A stretch of 64,000 bases of DNA from Tenacibaculum caenipelagi (GCF_004363005.1 NZ_SNYH01000003.1:1-64000), one strand, 5' to 3'; shown: positions 28,456 to 37,666, counted from the stretch's first letter. The notes: generated by a model not told the origin, from the letters alone. Made by a program: numbers and translations.

Positions 28456-29582
28456 TGAGTTTATTTAATGTATATCCTCTATTTGATATAACCCCAGTAA
28501 CCGCCAACGATGTATATGTATACGACGATAAAGGCGCAGAATATTTAGATCTATATGGCGGTCACGCTGTTATATCTATAGGCCACTCACACCCTGCCTA
28601 TGTTAAAAATATTAGTGAACAAGTAAGCAAACTAGGCTTTTATAGCAACGCGATTCAGAATCCGTTACAGGTTGAATTGGCTGACCAACTAGAAAACATT
28701 TCTGGTTGTAAAGACTATCAGTTATTCTTGTGTAACTCAGGAGCTGAAGCCAATGAAAATGCTTTAAAACTAGCCTCTTTTCACACTGGTAAGCAAAAAG
28801 TAATTGCCTTTAAAAACTCTTTTCACGGACGTACTTCTGCTGCGGTAGCAGCTACAGACAATCCTAAGATTGTAGCGCCTATCAATGCACAACAAGAGGT
28901 TATCTTTTTAGAGTTTGAAGATTTGGAAGGTGTTAAAAAGGCTTTACAAAACAATGATGTTTGCGCTATTATTATTGAGACCATTCAGGGGATTGGCGGA
29001 TTAGACGAAGCTTCAACAGCTTTTTATAAAGGTTTAGAAAACTTGTGCCAACAATATAACATCGTACTTATTGCTGATGAAATTCAGTGTGGTTTTGGTA
29101 GAACAGGTGATTTCTTTGCTTTTCAAAAGCATGGAATTACTCCGCATATCATTTCTATGGCAAAAGGAATGGGGAACGGATTTCCTGTGGGTGGAATTTT
29201 AATTCATCCAAGTATTGAGGCTTCTTACGGTTTACTAGGAACTACCTTTGGTGGTAATCACTTAGCTTGTGCCGCTTCCTTAGCTGTTCTTAAAACCATC
29301 CAAAAAGAACAATTGATGGGAAACGCACAGCAAATTGCTGAGTATTTTGTGGAGCAAGCAGCTTCAATTCCACAACTAAAAGCTGTAAAAGGAAGAGGTC
29401 TTATGTTAGGATTAGAATTCAGCTTTCCTATTGCTGACCTAAGAAAGAATCTAATATTTAAACATCACATTTTTACAGGAAGCGCTAAGAATCCGAACTT
29501 ATTAAGAATTCTTCCACCATTAACCATTCAAAAGCAACATATCGATGTGTTTTTTGATGCTTTAAAAAAGGAACTGTCATGA
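28455..29582 (+). CDS. argD: Acylornithine aminotransferase
   Basis: Class III PLP transaminase, 375 residues. Signatures are DLYGGHAVISIGHSHP, CNSGAEANENALKLA, IADEIQCGFGRTG and the PLP lysine in SMAKGMGNGFPVGG. It converts N-acyl-glutamate semialdehyde to N-acyl-ornithine. It overlaps argF' by 4 bases. Confidence 0.95.
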   Translation: MSLFNVYPLFDITPVTANDVYVYDDKGAEYLDLYGGHAVISIGHSHPAYVKNISEQVSKLGFYSNAIQNPLQVELADQLENISGCKDYQLFLCNSGAEANENALKLASFHTGKQKVIAFKNSFHGRTSAAVAATDNPKIVAPINAQQEVIFLEFEDLEGVKKALQNNDVCAIIIETIQGIGGLDEASTAFYKGLENLCQQYNIVLIADEIQCGFGRTGDFFAFQKHGITPHIISMAKGMGNGFPVGGILIHPSIEASYGLLGTTFGGNHLACAASLAVLKTIQKEQLMGNAQQIAEYFVEQAASIPQLKAVKGRGLMLGLEFSFPIADLRKNLIFKHHIFTGSAKNPNLLRILPPLTIQKQHIDVFFDALKKELS

Positions 29583-30517
29583 AAAAATACACCAGCTTAA
29601 ACGATATTGAAAACCTTTCAGAAACTATTCAAAAGGCAATTCAATTAAAAGAAAACCCCTATCAGTTTGCTGATTTAGGGCAACATAAAACCTTAGTCAT
29701 GCTGTTCTTTAATGCTAGTTTACGTACAAGATTAAGTACCGAAAAAGCGGCTAAAAACTTAGGTATGGAAGTAAGTGTGTTAAACATTACCAACGCTTGG
29801 AATATGGAGTTTGAAGACGGTACGGTGATGAATTTAAATACATCTGAGCATATTAAAGAAGCTGCCATGGTAATTTCTAAGTATGCTGATATCATTGCGG
29901 TAAGAGCTTTTCCGACGTTGAAAGACAAAGAAAAAGATACCTCTGAAATTGTGCTCAACAGTTTTGTAAAATATGCTACGGTGCCTGTTATCAATATGGA
30001 AAGCGCTACTGACCACCCGTTACAAGCGTTGGCAGATGCGATTACCATCACCGAAACTAAAATAGTTAGTAAACCTAAAGTTGTGTTGTCTTGGGCTCCA
30101 CACCCAAAAGCATTACCACATTCGGTTGCCAATGCTTTTGTACACCTCATGCACAACATGGAGGTAGAATTTGTTATAACGCATCCCGAAGGGTATGAGT
30201 TAGATTCTGAAATTACAAAAGAGTTTCCTATCGAATACGATCAAGAGAAAGCTTTTGAAAATGCCGACTTTATCTATGCTAAAAACTGGAGTTCTTTTAA
30301 TGAGTATGGTAAAATATTGAACGAAGATCCTAACTGGATGATTACTCAGGAAAAAATAGGCGCTGCTAAATTTATGCACTGCTTACCTATTAGAAGAAAT
30401 GTGGTAGCAGAAGATGCGGTTTTAGATGGTCAGAACTCTCTTGTGATTGAACAAGCCAATAACAGAACTTTTGCTACGCAAATAGTATTAAAAGAGATTT
30501 TAAATTATTTAAGTTGA
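29579..30517 (+). CDS. argF': N-acylornithine (acetyl or succinyl) carbamoyltransferase
   Basis: A 312-residue transcarbamylase of the Bacteroidota/Xanthomonas type that acts on blocked ornithine. The carbamoyl-phosphate loop is FFNASLRTRLST (43-54), and later motifs are WAPHPKALPHSV and MHCLPIRRN. At the position that separates acetyl- (Glu) from succinyl-ornithine enzymes (Pro), this protein has Ser89 in LNTSEH, by alignment from memory. In the published mutants, Ser there gives succinyl preference. argB, argC and argD would then also work on succinylated intermediates. Confidence 0.92.
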   Translation: MKKYTSLNDIENLSETIQKAIQLKENPYQFADLGQHKTLVMLFFNASLRTRLSTEKAAKNLGMEVSVLNITNAWNMEFEDGTVMNLNTSEHIKEAAMVISKYADIIAVRAFPTLKDKEKDTSEIVLNSFVKYATVPVINMESATDHPLQALADAITITETKIVSKPKVVLSWAPHPKALPHSVANAFVHLMHNMEVEFVITHPEGYELDSEITKEFPIEYDQEKAFENADFIYAKNWSSFNEYGKILNEDPNWMITQEKIGAAKFMHCLPIRRNVVAEDAVLDGQNSLVIEQANNRTFATQIVLKEILNYLS

Positions 30518-30532
30518 ATTTAAATTTTGACT

Positions 30533-30763
30533 TGTCAGTTCTAGTGTCGACCAGAGGGAGATGTATCGAGAGCTACTTGAAAACGTCTCGATACAATTTT
30601 TCTTCCTTACAGTACGAAAAATAACTCGACGTGACATTTAATTAAAAGATAATTAACAAAATGGTAAAAGGTAACCTTAATAAGATAACCACGTCGTCCA
30701 TTTCGACTTTGCTCAATGACTTCCTCGTTATGACGTCATTGCGAGCGAAGCGTGGCAATCTCT
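30533..30763. repeat. Two dispersed palindromic repeats in the argF'-argB gap
   Basis: First element: TGTATCGAGA (30562-30571) and TCTCGATACA (30586-30595) form a perfect 10-bp inverted repeat. Second element: GATAACCACGTCGTCC ... CTCGTTATGACG, then TCATTGCGAGCGAAGCGTGGCAATCT (about 30684-30763), a member of the GCAATGACG family. The 277-base gap contains no credible ORF. Confidence 0.75.
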
Positions 30764-30794
30764 TTGTAAATACCGATTACTAAAAACTTAAAAA

Positions 30795-31571
30795 ATGAAA
30801 ACCATAAAGATTGTTAAAATAGGCGGAAACATCATTAATGATGAAAAAGCCTTGAACAACTTCTTAGCTGATTTCGCTCAGTTAAAAGGTCCAAAAGTGT
30901 TAGTTCATGGTGGTGGAAAATTAGCTTCAGAATTGGCTAAACAGTTGAATATTCCTGTGACGATGATTGATGGCAGACGTGTAACCGATACGCAAACTTT
31001 AGATTTGATTACTATGGTATATGCAGGTAAAATCAACAAGCAAATTGTTGCGCAGTTACAAGCGCACAACGCCAACGCTATAGGCTTTACAGGAGCGGAC
31101 GGAAATACTATTGTATCAACTAAACGTCCTGCTGAACCTATAGATTACGGATTTGCAGGCGATGTTATTACCGTAAATCCGCAAATACTAACCGTATTAA
31201 TTAATAACGAAGTAATTCCTGTATTTTGTGCCATTACGCACGATGCTAACGGACAGTTATTGAACACAAATGCAGACACCATAGCCTCGGAAATTGCTAT
31301 AGGTCTCTCTGCTCATTTTAGTACAGAACTATATTACTGTTTTGAAAAATCAGGAGTGCTAAGTGATATAGCCGATGACAACTCTATTATCGAACAAATC
31401 ACTTCAGAATCCTACGCGCAATTAAAAGCTGATGGAGTCATCTTTGAAGGAATGCTTCCTAAACTAGACAATTGCTTTCACGCCCTAAAAAATAACGTTC
31501 ACAAAGTTCATATAGGTAGTACAACTATGCTATTTAACTCAAAAAACAAACATACCTCGTTACAATTATGA
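30795..31571 (+). CDS. argB: Acetylglutamate kinase
   Basis: Amino-acid kinase for step two of arginine synthesis, 258 residues. Motifs are IVKIGGNII, VLVHGGGKLASELA and a nucleotide-binding segment at about 150-180. It is the short form without the N-terminal Arg-sensing helix, so feedback by arginine is not obvious. It overlaps the argE-like gene by 4 bases. Confidence 0.93.
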   Translation: MKTIKIVKIGGNIINDEKALNNFLADFAQLKGPKVLVHGGGKLASELAKQLNIPVTMIDGRRVTDTQTLDLITMVYAGKINKQIVAQLQAHNANAIGFTGADGNTIVSTKRPAEPIDYGFAGDVITVNPQILTVLINNEVIPVFCAITHDANGQLLNTNADTIASEIAIGLSAHFSTELYYCFEKSGVLSDIADDNSIIEQITSESYAQLKADGVIFEGMLPKLDNCFHALKNNVHKVHIGSTTMLFNSKNKHTSLQL

Positions 31572-32629
31572 CAATACAAGAACTTACAATAAAGGCCATC
31601 AATCTATTAAAAAACCTTATAGAAACACCTTCTTTTTCTTCGGAAGAAGATGCTACTGCCCTATTGCTAGAAAACTGGTTTAAAGAGTTTGATATTCCAT
31701 ACACTAGAACTCAGAACAACGTGTGGTCAGTAAATAAACATTTTGATGCTAACAAACCTACGTTATTACTCAACTCCCATCACGATACGGTAAAACCTAA
31801 TAACGGCTATACCAAAGATCCGTTTAAAGCTATTGTAGAAGATGGCAAACTCTACGGGTTAGGAAGTAATGATGCTGGTGGATGTTTAGTTTCGTTATTG
31901 GCGACCTACACCCATTTCTACCAAAAAGAAAACTTGACTTACAACCTTGTTTTTGCAGGAACTGCTGAAGAAGAAAGTAGTGGTCCTAACGGTTTAAACG
32001 AATTACTGAAAAACTTACCAAACATTGATGTAGCTATTGTAGGGGAACCTACTTTAATGAATTTAGCTATTACTGAAAAAGGTTTGGTCGTTTTTGATGC
32101 TGAGGTAAAAGGAACCCCAAGTCATGCGGCACATCCGAATCACGATAATGCTATTTATAACAGTATTGAAGTATTGCAGTGGTTTAAAGATGTTGAATTT
32201 GAAAAAACCTCGGAAACCTTGGGAGACGTAAAACTCACAGTAACACAAATCAATGCAGGGAAACAACACAATGCTGTTCCTTCCGAAGTAAAATTAGTGG
32301 TCGATGTTCGTGTAAACGATCAATATACCAATCAGGAAATCAGTGACTTTTTACAGGAACACGCACCTTGTAAGATACAACCAAGAAGTTTGAATTTGAA
32401 TTCATCTTCAATACCAAAAGAACATCCATTAGTACAAGCAGGGTTGGCTTTAGGAAGACAAACATATGGTTCTCCTACCCTATCTGACCAAGCAGTATTG
32501 AGCTGTCCATCGTTAAAATTAGGCCCTGGAGACAGCACACGTTCACACACCGCTGATGAATTTATTTATCTTCAAGAAATTGAGGAAGGTATTAAACTAT
32601 ATATTAAGCTATTAGAGAAAGTATTCTAG
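31568..32629 (+). CDS. argE: M20 deacylase, probable N-acetylornithine/citrulline deacylase
   Basis: A 353-residue zinc amidohydrolase of the M20 family. Metal-site motifs are LLLNSHHDTVKP, GSNDAGGCLVS, GTAEEESSGPNG and, late, GPGDSTRSHTADEF. In an operon with a carbamoyltransferase for blocked ornithine, the natural substrate should be N-acyl-citrulline, with the acyl group removed before argininosuccinate synthase. Confidence 0.88.
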   Translation: MTIQELTIKAINLLKNLIETPSFSSEEDATALLLENWFKEFDIPYTRTQNNVWSVNKHFDANKPTLLLNSHHDTVKPNNGYTKDPFKAIVEDGKLYGLGSNDAGGCLVSLLATYTHFYQKENLTYNLVFAGTAEEESSGPNGLNELLKNLPNIDVAIVGEPTLMNLAITEKGLVVFDAEVKGTPSHAAHPNHDNAIYNSIEVLQWFKDVEFEKTSETLGDVKLTVTQINAGKQHNAVPSEVKLVVDVRVNDQYTNQEISDFLQEHAPCKIQPRSLNLNSSSIPKEHPLVQAGLALGRQTYGSPTLSDQAVLSCPSLKLGPGDSTRSHTADEFIYLQEIEEGIKLYIKLLEKVF

Positions 32630-32680
32630 AAGAATAAAGAGTATAGAAAAGAGATAAAGACATCTTTTTCTAAAACAACC

Positions 32681-32890
32681 GTCATTCCGAACGAGGTACG
32701 AGGAGGAATCTCAACAAAATGAGTTACCAATAGCTTTAAGACCTCTCACATACGTTCGAGGTGACATAAAATAAACCGTCATAACGAGGAGCGATAGCGA
32801 CGTGGTTATCTTTCCAAAAGAAGTACTAATAACAAACAGATTGCCACGCTTTAGCCTGTCTTGAGCGACAGTCGAAAGGCTCGCAATGAC
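32681..32890. repeat. Two dispersed palindromic repeats in the argE-argH gap
   Basis: First: GTCATTCCGAACGAGG ... GACCTCTCACATACG-TTCGAGGTGAC (32681-32765). Second: CGTCATAACGAGGAGCGA ... AGATTGCCACGC ... CTCGCAATGAC (32777-32890). They fill most of a 280-base gap within the operon. Confidence 0.75.
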
Positions 32891-32909
32891 ATATTAAAAA
32901 CATAAAAAA

Positions 32910-34187
32910 ATGAAACTTTGGGACAAAGGTTTATCCATCGATAAAAAAATAGAACATTTCACTGTTGGAAACGATAGAGAAATAGATTTACACATTGCAC
33001 CGCATGACTTACAAGCTTCTTTAGCACATGCTAAAATGTTAGCCTCCATCGGTATTATTACTTCGGAAGAGTTAGCACAAGTAAATGCTGGAATTGCTAC
33101 GCTACAACAACAAGTTGCAAACGATACCTTTATAATTGATGCTCAATTTGAAGATGTGCATTCTAAAATTGAGTTCGAATTGACCAACATGTGCGGTGAA
33201 GTTGGTAAGAAAATTCATACAGCACGTTCAAGAAACGATCAGGTTTTAGTAGCGTTGCAATTGTATTATAAAGACAACTTACAGTTGATTTCAGATAAAA
33301 CAAAAACGCTGTTTAATACATTATTACAGCTAGCAGAGCAATACAAAACCAAGCTATTACCAGGCTATACTCACTTACAAGTTGCAATGCCTTCTTCGTT
33401 TGGATTATGGTTTTCTGCTTATGCTGAATTGTTAATTGACGATTTACACATGGTTAATGCAGCGCTAAAAACAGTAGATCAAAATCCGTTAGGTTCTGCC
33501 GCAGGATATGGTAGTTCTTTTCCAATCAATAGAGAATTCACCACAAAAGAACTAGGTTTTGAAACCTTAAAATACAATGTGGTTGCTGCACAAATGAGTA
33601 GAGGAAAAAGTGAGCGTACCCTTACCATGGCGTTAGGTAGCGTGAGTAATACACTAGCTCGTTTTGCGATGGATATCTGCCTATATATGAGTCAAAACTA
33701 TGACTTTATTTCTTTTCCTGATGAATTAACCACAGGTAGTAGCATTATGCCGCATAAAAAGAATCCTGATGTGTTTGAATTGATTAGGGGAAAGTGTAAT
33801 AAAATTCAAGCTTTGTATACTGAAACTTTGCTAATCACTAACAATTTACCTAGTGGATATCATAGAGATTATCAGTTATTAAAAGAAAATATCATCAATG
33901 CCTTTGAAGAGTTAAAAGATGTGCTAGATATTTTTGATTACGCTATTCAGCAAGTTATTGTAAAAGATATTGACTTACAGGATGAAAAATACAAATATCT
34001 ATTCACAGTAGACAATATCAATACGCTTGTTGAAAACGGAATGAGTTTTAGAGAAGCCTACCAAAAAATTGGTGGTGAAGTAAATAACGGAACGTATACA
34101 CCCGATACCTCAAAAAAACACACGCATATAGGAAGTATTCATTATTTGTGCTTGGAAAAAATACGAGAAAAACTAAACAGTTTTTAA
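32910..34187 (+). CDS. argH: Argininosuccinate lyase
   Basis: Last step of arginine synthesis, 425 residues. Signatures are HTARSRNDQV, PGYTHLQVAMP and the catalytic loop GSSIMPHKKNPDVFELIRG. Slightly shorter than the E. coli enzyme but complete. It closes the arg cluster. Confidence 0.96.
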   Translation: MKLWDKGLSIDKKIEHFTVGNDREIDLHIAPHDLQASLAHAKMLASIGIITSEELAQVNAGIATLQQQVANDTFIIDAQFEDVHSKIEFELTNMCGEVGKKIHTARSRNDQVLVALQLYYKDNLQLISDKTKTLFNTLLQLAEQYKTKLLPGYTHLQVAMPSSFGLWFSAYAELLIDDLHMVNAALKTVDQNPLGSAAGYGSSFPINREFTTKELGFETLKYNVVAAQMSRGKSERTLTMALGSVSNTLARFAMDICLYMSQNYDFISFPDELTTGSSIMPHKKNPDVFELIRGKCNKIQALYTETLLITNNLPSGYHRDYQLLKENIINAFEELKDVLDIFDYAIQQVIVKDIDLQDEKYKYLFTVDNINTLVENGMSFREAYQKIGGEVNNGTYTPDTSKKHTHIGSIHYLCLEKIREKLNSF

Positions 34188-34203
34188 ATTCATTTTTTTT
34201 TTG

Positions 34204-34231
34204 GGAGTAAGGTTTCATAGAATCTTACTCC
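34204..34231. terminator. Hairpin after argH, possible terminator
   Basis: GGAGTAAG ... CTTACTCC is an 8-bp stem that extends with mismatches. There is no U run directly after it on the plus strand, so termination is uncertain. Confidence 0.4.
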
Positions 34232-34297
34232 TAAACAATTCCTCTACTTCTTTTTGACTAAATTTACATCAAAATAATATTTCGCTACTATCATAGA

Positions 34298-34861
34298 ATG
34301 ACACACCCTTTACGACAACACATTGAAGAAATTATTTCTCTTACCGATGAAGAATTTGAGTATATCTTAAGCTTTTTCAAGTCTATAAAAAAACGTAAAC
34401 ATCAATATTTAGTACAAGAAGGCGAAATTGCAAATAAAGAATATTGGGTAATTAAAGGTTGTGTAAAGAGCTATTTTATTGAAGATAGTGGTAAAGAACA
34501 TATTTTACAGTTTGCAATGGAAAATTGGTGGATTACCGATTATGAATCGTTTGTAAAACAACAACCCTCTAAAACAGCTATTGATTGTATTGAGGATTGT
34601 GAGCTACTATACATTACTTACGAAAACCGTGATAAACTAACTGCCAAGATGCACAAAATGGAACGCTTTTGGGCTAAAAAGAGTAAAATGGGGAGAATAG
34701 CCCTGCAAAACAGAATTGTTTCTCTTTTACAAAATTCTGCCAAAGAGCGATATGATCAACTATTAGATCAATACCCTACCCTTTTTCAACGAGTTCCTAA
34801 AAAAATGATTGCTGCCTATTTAGGAGTATCTAGAGAAACTCTCAGCAGACTTAATTCGTAA
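34298..34861 (+). CDS. Crp/Fnr-family transcriptional regulator
   Basis: A 187-residue regulator. The cyclic-nucleotide-like sensor domain (about 20-120) contains LVQEGEIANKEYWVIKGCVKSYFIED; the C-terminal helix-turn-helix ends YLGVSRETLSRLNS. There are no Fe-S Cys residues of the FNR type. It is upstream of the tautomerase/SDR genes, and a CRP-like dyad lies in the gap, so it may control them. Confidence 0.9.
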   Translation: MTHPLRQHIEEIISLTDEEFEYILSFFKSIKKRKHQYLVQEGEIANKEYWVIKGCVKSYFIEDSGKEHILQFAMENWWITDYESFVKQQPSKTAIDCIEDCELLYITYENRDKLTAKMHKMERFWAKKSKMGRIALQNRIVSLLQNSAKERYDQLLDQYPTLFQRVPKKMIAAYLGVSRETLSRLNS

Positions 34862-34888
34862 TTCTTCTCCTTTTATTTATCTCCTTTG

Positions 34889-34904
34889 TGTGACCTACAT
34901 CACT
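34889..34904. promoter_or_regulatory. CRP-like dyad upstream of the tautomerase operon
   Basis: TGTGACCTACATCACT fits TGTGA-N6-TCACA with one mismatch. It is 78 bases before the tautomerase start and just after the Crp/Fnr gene. A second half site, AAGTGACATA, follows at 34911. Confidence 0.5.
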
Positions 34905-34981
34905 TTAAAGAAGTGACATAGCTCCTATGTAAAATTGTACCCTCGTCGCAACTTTGTAGCATAATTTTAAAACATATTATT

Positions 34982-35176
34982 ATGCCTTACGTAAACATTA
35001 AAGTTACTGATGAACAGGTAACTCAAGAACAAAAACGTCTACTTATTGAAGGAACTACACAGCTTTTAGTGGATGTACTTCAAAAAAATCCTGCAACTAC
35101 TCATATAGTTATTGAAGAAATTCCTTTAGGTAATTGGGGACATAATGGTAAACAATATACAGGAACAAAAAAATAA
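34982..35176 (+). CDS. 4-oxalocrotonate tautomerase-family protein
   Basis: A 64-residue tautomerase. It starts MPYVNIKV, giving the catalytic Pro1 after Met removal, and has the typical length for a subunit of the hexameric small tautomerases. The substrate is unknown. It lies 4 bases before an SDR gene in a short operon. Confidence 0.88.
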   Translation: MPYVNIKVTDEQVTQEQKRLLIEGTTQLLVDVLQKNPATTHIVIEEIPLGNWGHNGKQYTGTKK

Positions 35177-35180
35177 AAAC

Positions 35181-35924
35181 ATGAAAAACAAAACAGTAAT
35201 TATCACGGGAGCATCAACAGGAATTGGTAAAGAAATTGCGAAGCTTTTTATAGAGAAAGGTTCTAACGTAGTTATGAATTCTTCTAACCAAGAGAACTTA
35301 TTAAATACTTTTCAGGAACTAGGTTCTCCTGCAAATGCAACATATCTTATTGGAGATATTAGTAAACAAGAAACTAGTCATAAACTGGTAACATTAGCTC
35401 TGGAAAAATTTGGCTCTATAGATGTATTGATTAATAATGCTGGAATATTTTCTCCTAAGCCTTTTTTAGAGGTTAAAGAAAATGATTTAGAATTGTATTG
35501 GAATGTAAACTTAAAAGGAACCTACTTTGCTTCACAGGCTGCTATTCCAAACATGGTAGCTCAAAAAAGTGGCGCGATAATAAACATAGGAACTGTTTTA
35601 GTTGATCATGCCATTGCTGGTTTTCCCGCAACAGCTCCTTTAATGAGCAAAGGTGCAATTCATACCTTGACTAGACAATTAGCCGCAGAGTTTGGTAAAG
35701 ACAATATTAAAGTTAACACCATAGCTCCAGGGATTATTAGAAGTCCATTACAAGGAAAAATAGGTATTGAAAATGCCGATAGTTTAGCTGGTTTACACTT
35801 ATTAAACAGAATTGGAGAAACTAATGATATTGCTGAAGCTGCTTATTATTTAGCTTTTTCAAATTTTGTCACAGGAGAAACTATTAATGTGGCTGGAGGT
35901 CATACTGTTGGTCATGCCATCTAA
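35181..35924 (+). CDS. SDR-family oxidoreductase
   Basis: A 247-residue short-chain dehydrogenase. Cofactor motif is TGASTGIGKEI (8-18), then NNAG and NVAGG near the end. The usual YxxxK is not obvious: the region after the Ser (INIGTVLVDH ... APLMSKGAIHTLTRQ) has SKGA with Met-Ser where Tyr is expected, so the catalytic Tyr may be missing. The ATG at 35181 is preferred over an upstream in-frame ATG that would overlap the tautomerase gene. Confidence 0.85.
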   Translation: MKNKTVIITGASTGIGKEIAKLFIEKGSNVVMNSSNQENLLNTFQELGSPANATYLIGDISKQETSHKLVTLALEKFGSIDVLINNAGIFSPKPFLEVKENDLELYWNVNLKGTYFASQAAIPNMVAQKSGAIINIGTVLVDHAIAGFPATAPLMSKGAIHTLTRQLAAEFGKDNIKVNTIAPGIIRSPLQGKIGIENADSLAGLHLLNRIGETNDIAEAAYYLAFSNFVTGETINVAGGHTVGHAI

Positions 35925-35934
35925 AACGAAAATC

Positions 35935-36303
35935 ATGTATATAGAGAACATAACAGCAATAGAACATTTAATTACCAATTACTTTGAAGGTATTTTTTAT
36001 GGAGATATTAAAAAACTTCAAGCTTGTTTTCACAACAATACTCCTATTTACGGAGATATTAAAGGAGTGGACTATTTTAAAAATGCTGATGCCTATATTG
36101 AAGGTGTTGCTAACAGACAAAGCCCAAATGATCTAAAAGAAATCTTTAACATGAAAATTGTAGGAATTGATATTATGGGAAACATTGCTATGGTAAAACT
36201 ACATGTACCTATGTTAGGTTATAATTATTACGACTACTTATCTTTAACAAAAGTAGATGATGATTGGAAAATTGTAGCTAAGATTTTTACTCATGTAGCG
36301 TAA
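35935..36303 (+). CDS. NTF2-like (lumazine-binding-type) small protein
   Basis: A 122-residue protein of the NTF2-like superfamily, similar to the Lumazine_bd_2 group. Family features are a long N-terminal helix (IEHLITNYFEGIFYGD), F-HNNTPIYG and a C-terminal strand pair ending DYLSLTKVDDDWKIVAKIF. Function unknown. It is the third gene of the tautomerase-SDR unit, 10 bases after the SDR. Confidence 0.8.
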   Translation: MYIENITAIEHLITNYFEGIFYGDIKKLQACFHNNTPIYGDIKGVDYFKNADAYIEGVANRQSPNDLKEIFNMKIVGIDIMGNIAMVKLHVPMLGYNYYDYLSLTKVDDDWKIVAKIFTHVA

Positions 36304-36317
36304 TCATATACCAAAAT

Positions 36318-36347
36318 CGGTTTAAGTTTTAACTTGAACCGTTTTTT
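36318..36347 (+). terminator. Terminator after the NTF2-like gene
   Basis: CGGTTTAAGTT (36318-36328) pairs with AACTTGAACCG (36331-36341), followed by six T. It ends the tautomerase-SDR-NTF2 unit. Confidence 0.85.
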
Positions 36348-36409
36348 ATTTTGGTAAAAACCATTTACATTTATTTTTTTTATGAAATAAGCTAAATTCA
36401 ACATACCTA

Positions 36410-37666
36410 ATGAATAAGATACAAATCTCAATTGTAATTGGATTGATTTTTTTCTTCCAACAATCTATAGTGAGTCAAACCAAAAATGACAATCAATTTT
36501 TACAAAAAGTTGGTACCATAGATAGTATTTATTCGAAAACACTAAAAGAATACAGAAAATTTTATGTTCAACTACCAGGAGATTACAACTCTAAAAAAAA
36601 GTATCCGGTTGCTTACATTTTAGATGGTGAAGTATTTCTTCCTACTGTTAATGATGTACAAAGGTATTATAGTGGTGGTTTTACTCCTGAAATGATTCTA
36701 ATTGGTATTTCAAATGCCAACAATAGAACTAGAGACTTAACCACTTCAAAAATTGATAAAAAATACGGTATGCCTTTTACTGAAGAAAATGGAGAAGCTC
36801 ATAATTTTAATAAATTTATAGGTAGTGAATTAATTCCTTTTGTAGAAAGTAAATACCCAGTCACCCAATTCAGAACATTAATTGGTCATTCTTATGGAGG
36901 TTTGTTTGTTATGTACACACTACTTAAAACTCCATATCTTTTCACCAATTATCTTGCTATTGATCCTAGTCTAGATTGGGACAACCAGAAATTATTATCT
37001 GATGCTCAACAAATATTTTCTAAAAGCACTTATAAGGGTAAATCTTTATTTATGTCTTTGAATGGACAATTACATCCACAAAACCCAGATATTAATATAG
37101 ATAATGTAATGCAAGATACCTCTGAATCAACATCATTTCCCAGAGCTAATATTGCTTTTTCAAATATGGTAAAAGATCATAGCAAAAATGGGCTTGCGTA
37201 CAAATGGATTTTCTATCCTAATGACATACACGGTACTATACCTTTTCCATCTATTATGGATGGTTTGATTTTCAATTTTAAATGGTATCAAATGGAAAAT
37301 ACAGACAAATTTAACTCTCCAGATACTTCCAAGGAAGAATTATTCAAGTTTGTTAATTACCGTGCAAAAAAACTTGAAACTTATTTTGGGTATGTAGTCC
37401 CTCCATATCCAGAAGATCTTTTTGATGCCCTAGGTCATATGAGTATGGACATGGGAAACTTGAAAAAAGCTAAAATGTTTTTTGAATTTGCTATAAAGTT
37501 TTATCCTAATAATGCTAAACCTTATAATTCTATGGTTGATTTCTATGAAAAAAGTAATGATTATACTAATGCATTAAAATTTGCTGCTAAAGCATTTGAA
37601 ATTAATCCTGATGATTACTATGCACAAAGAATAAACAATATAAAAGAAAAGATTAAAAAGGGTTAG
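36410..37666 (+). CDS. Exported alpha/beta-hydrolase (esterase D type) with C-terminal TPR
   Basis: A 418-residue exported protein. Signal peptide: MNKIQISIVIGLIFFFQQSIVS. Residues about 30-290 match the esterase family PF00756: YPVAYILDGE, the nucleophile Ser in IGHSYGGLF, and His in DIHGTIPFPS. The last 80 residues contain TPR-like helices (AKMFFEFAIKFYPNNAKPYNSM). A role in siderophore or ester hydrolysis is common for the family, but no iron gene is nearby. Confidence 0.88.
   Translation: MNKIQISIVIGLIFFFQQSIVSQTKNDNQFLQKVGTIDSIYSKTLKEYRKFYVQLPGDYNSKKKYPVAYILDGEVFLPTVNDVQRYYSGGFTPEMILIGISNANNRTRDLTTSKIDKKYGMPFTEENGEAHNFNKFIGSELIPFVESKYPVTQFRTLIGHSYGGLFVMYTLLKTPYLFTNYLAIDPSLDWDNQKLLSDAQQIFSKSTYKGKSLFMSLNGQLHPQNPDINIDNVMQDTSESTSFPRANIAFSNMVKDHSKNGLAYKWIFYPNDIHGTIPFPSIMDGLIFNFKWYQMENTDKFNSPDTSKEELFKFVNYRAKKLETYFGYVVPPYPEDLFDALGHMSMDMGNLKKAKMFFEFAIKFYPNNAKPYNSMVDFYEKSNDYTNALKFAAKAFEINPDDYYAQRINNIKEKIKKG

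Noticed and set aside
29662..30159. 165-codon minus-strand ORF
   Set aside because: It is antisense to argF'; codon and residue pattern is that of a shadow frame.
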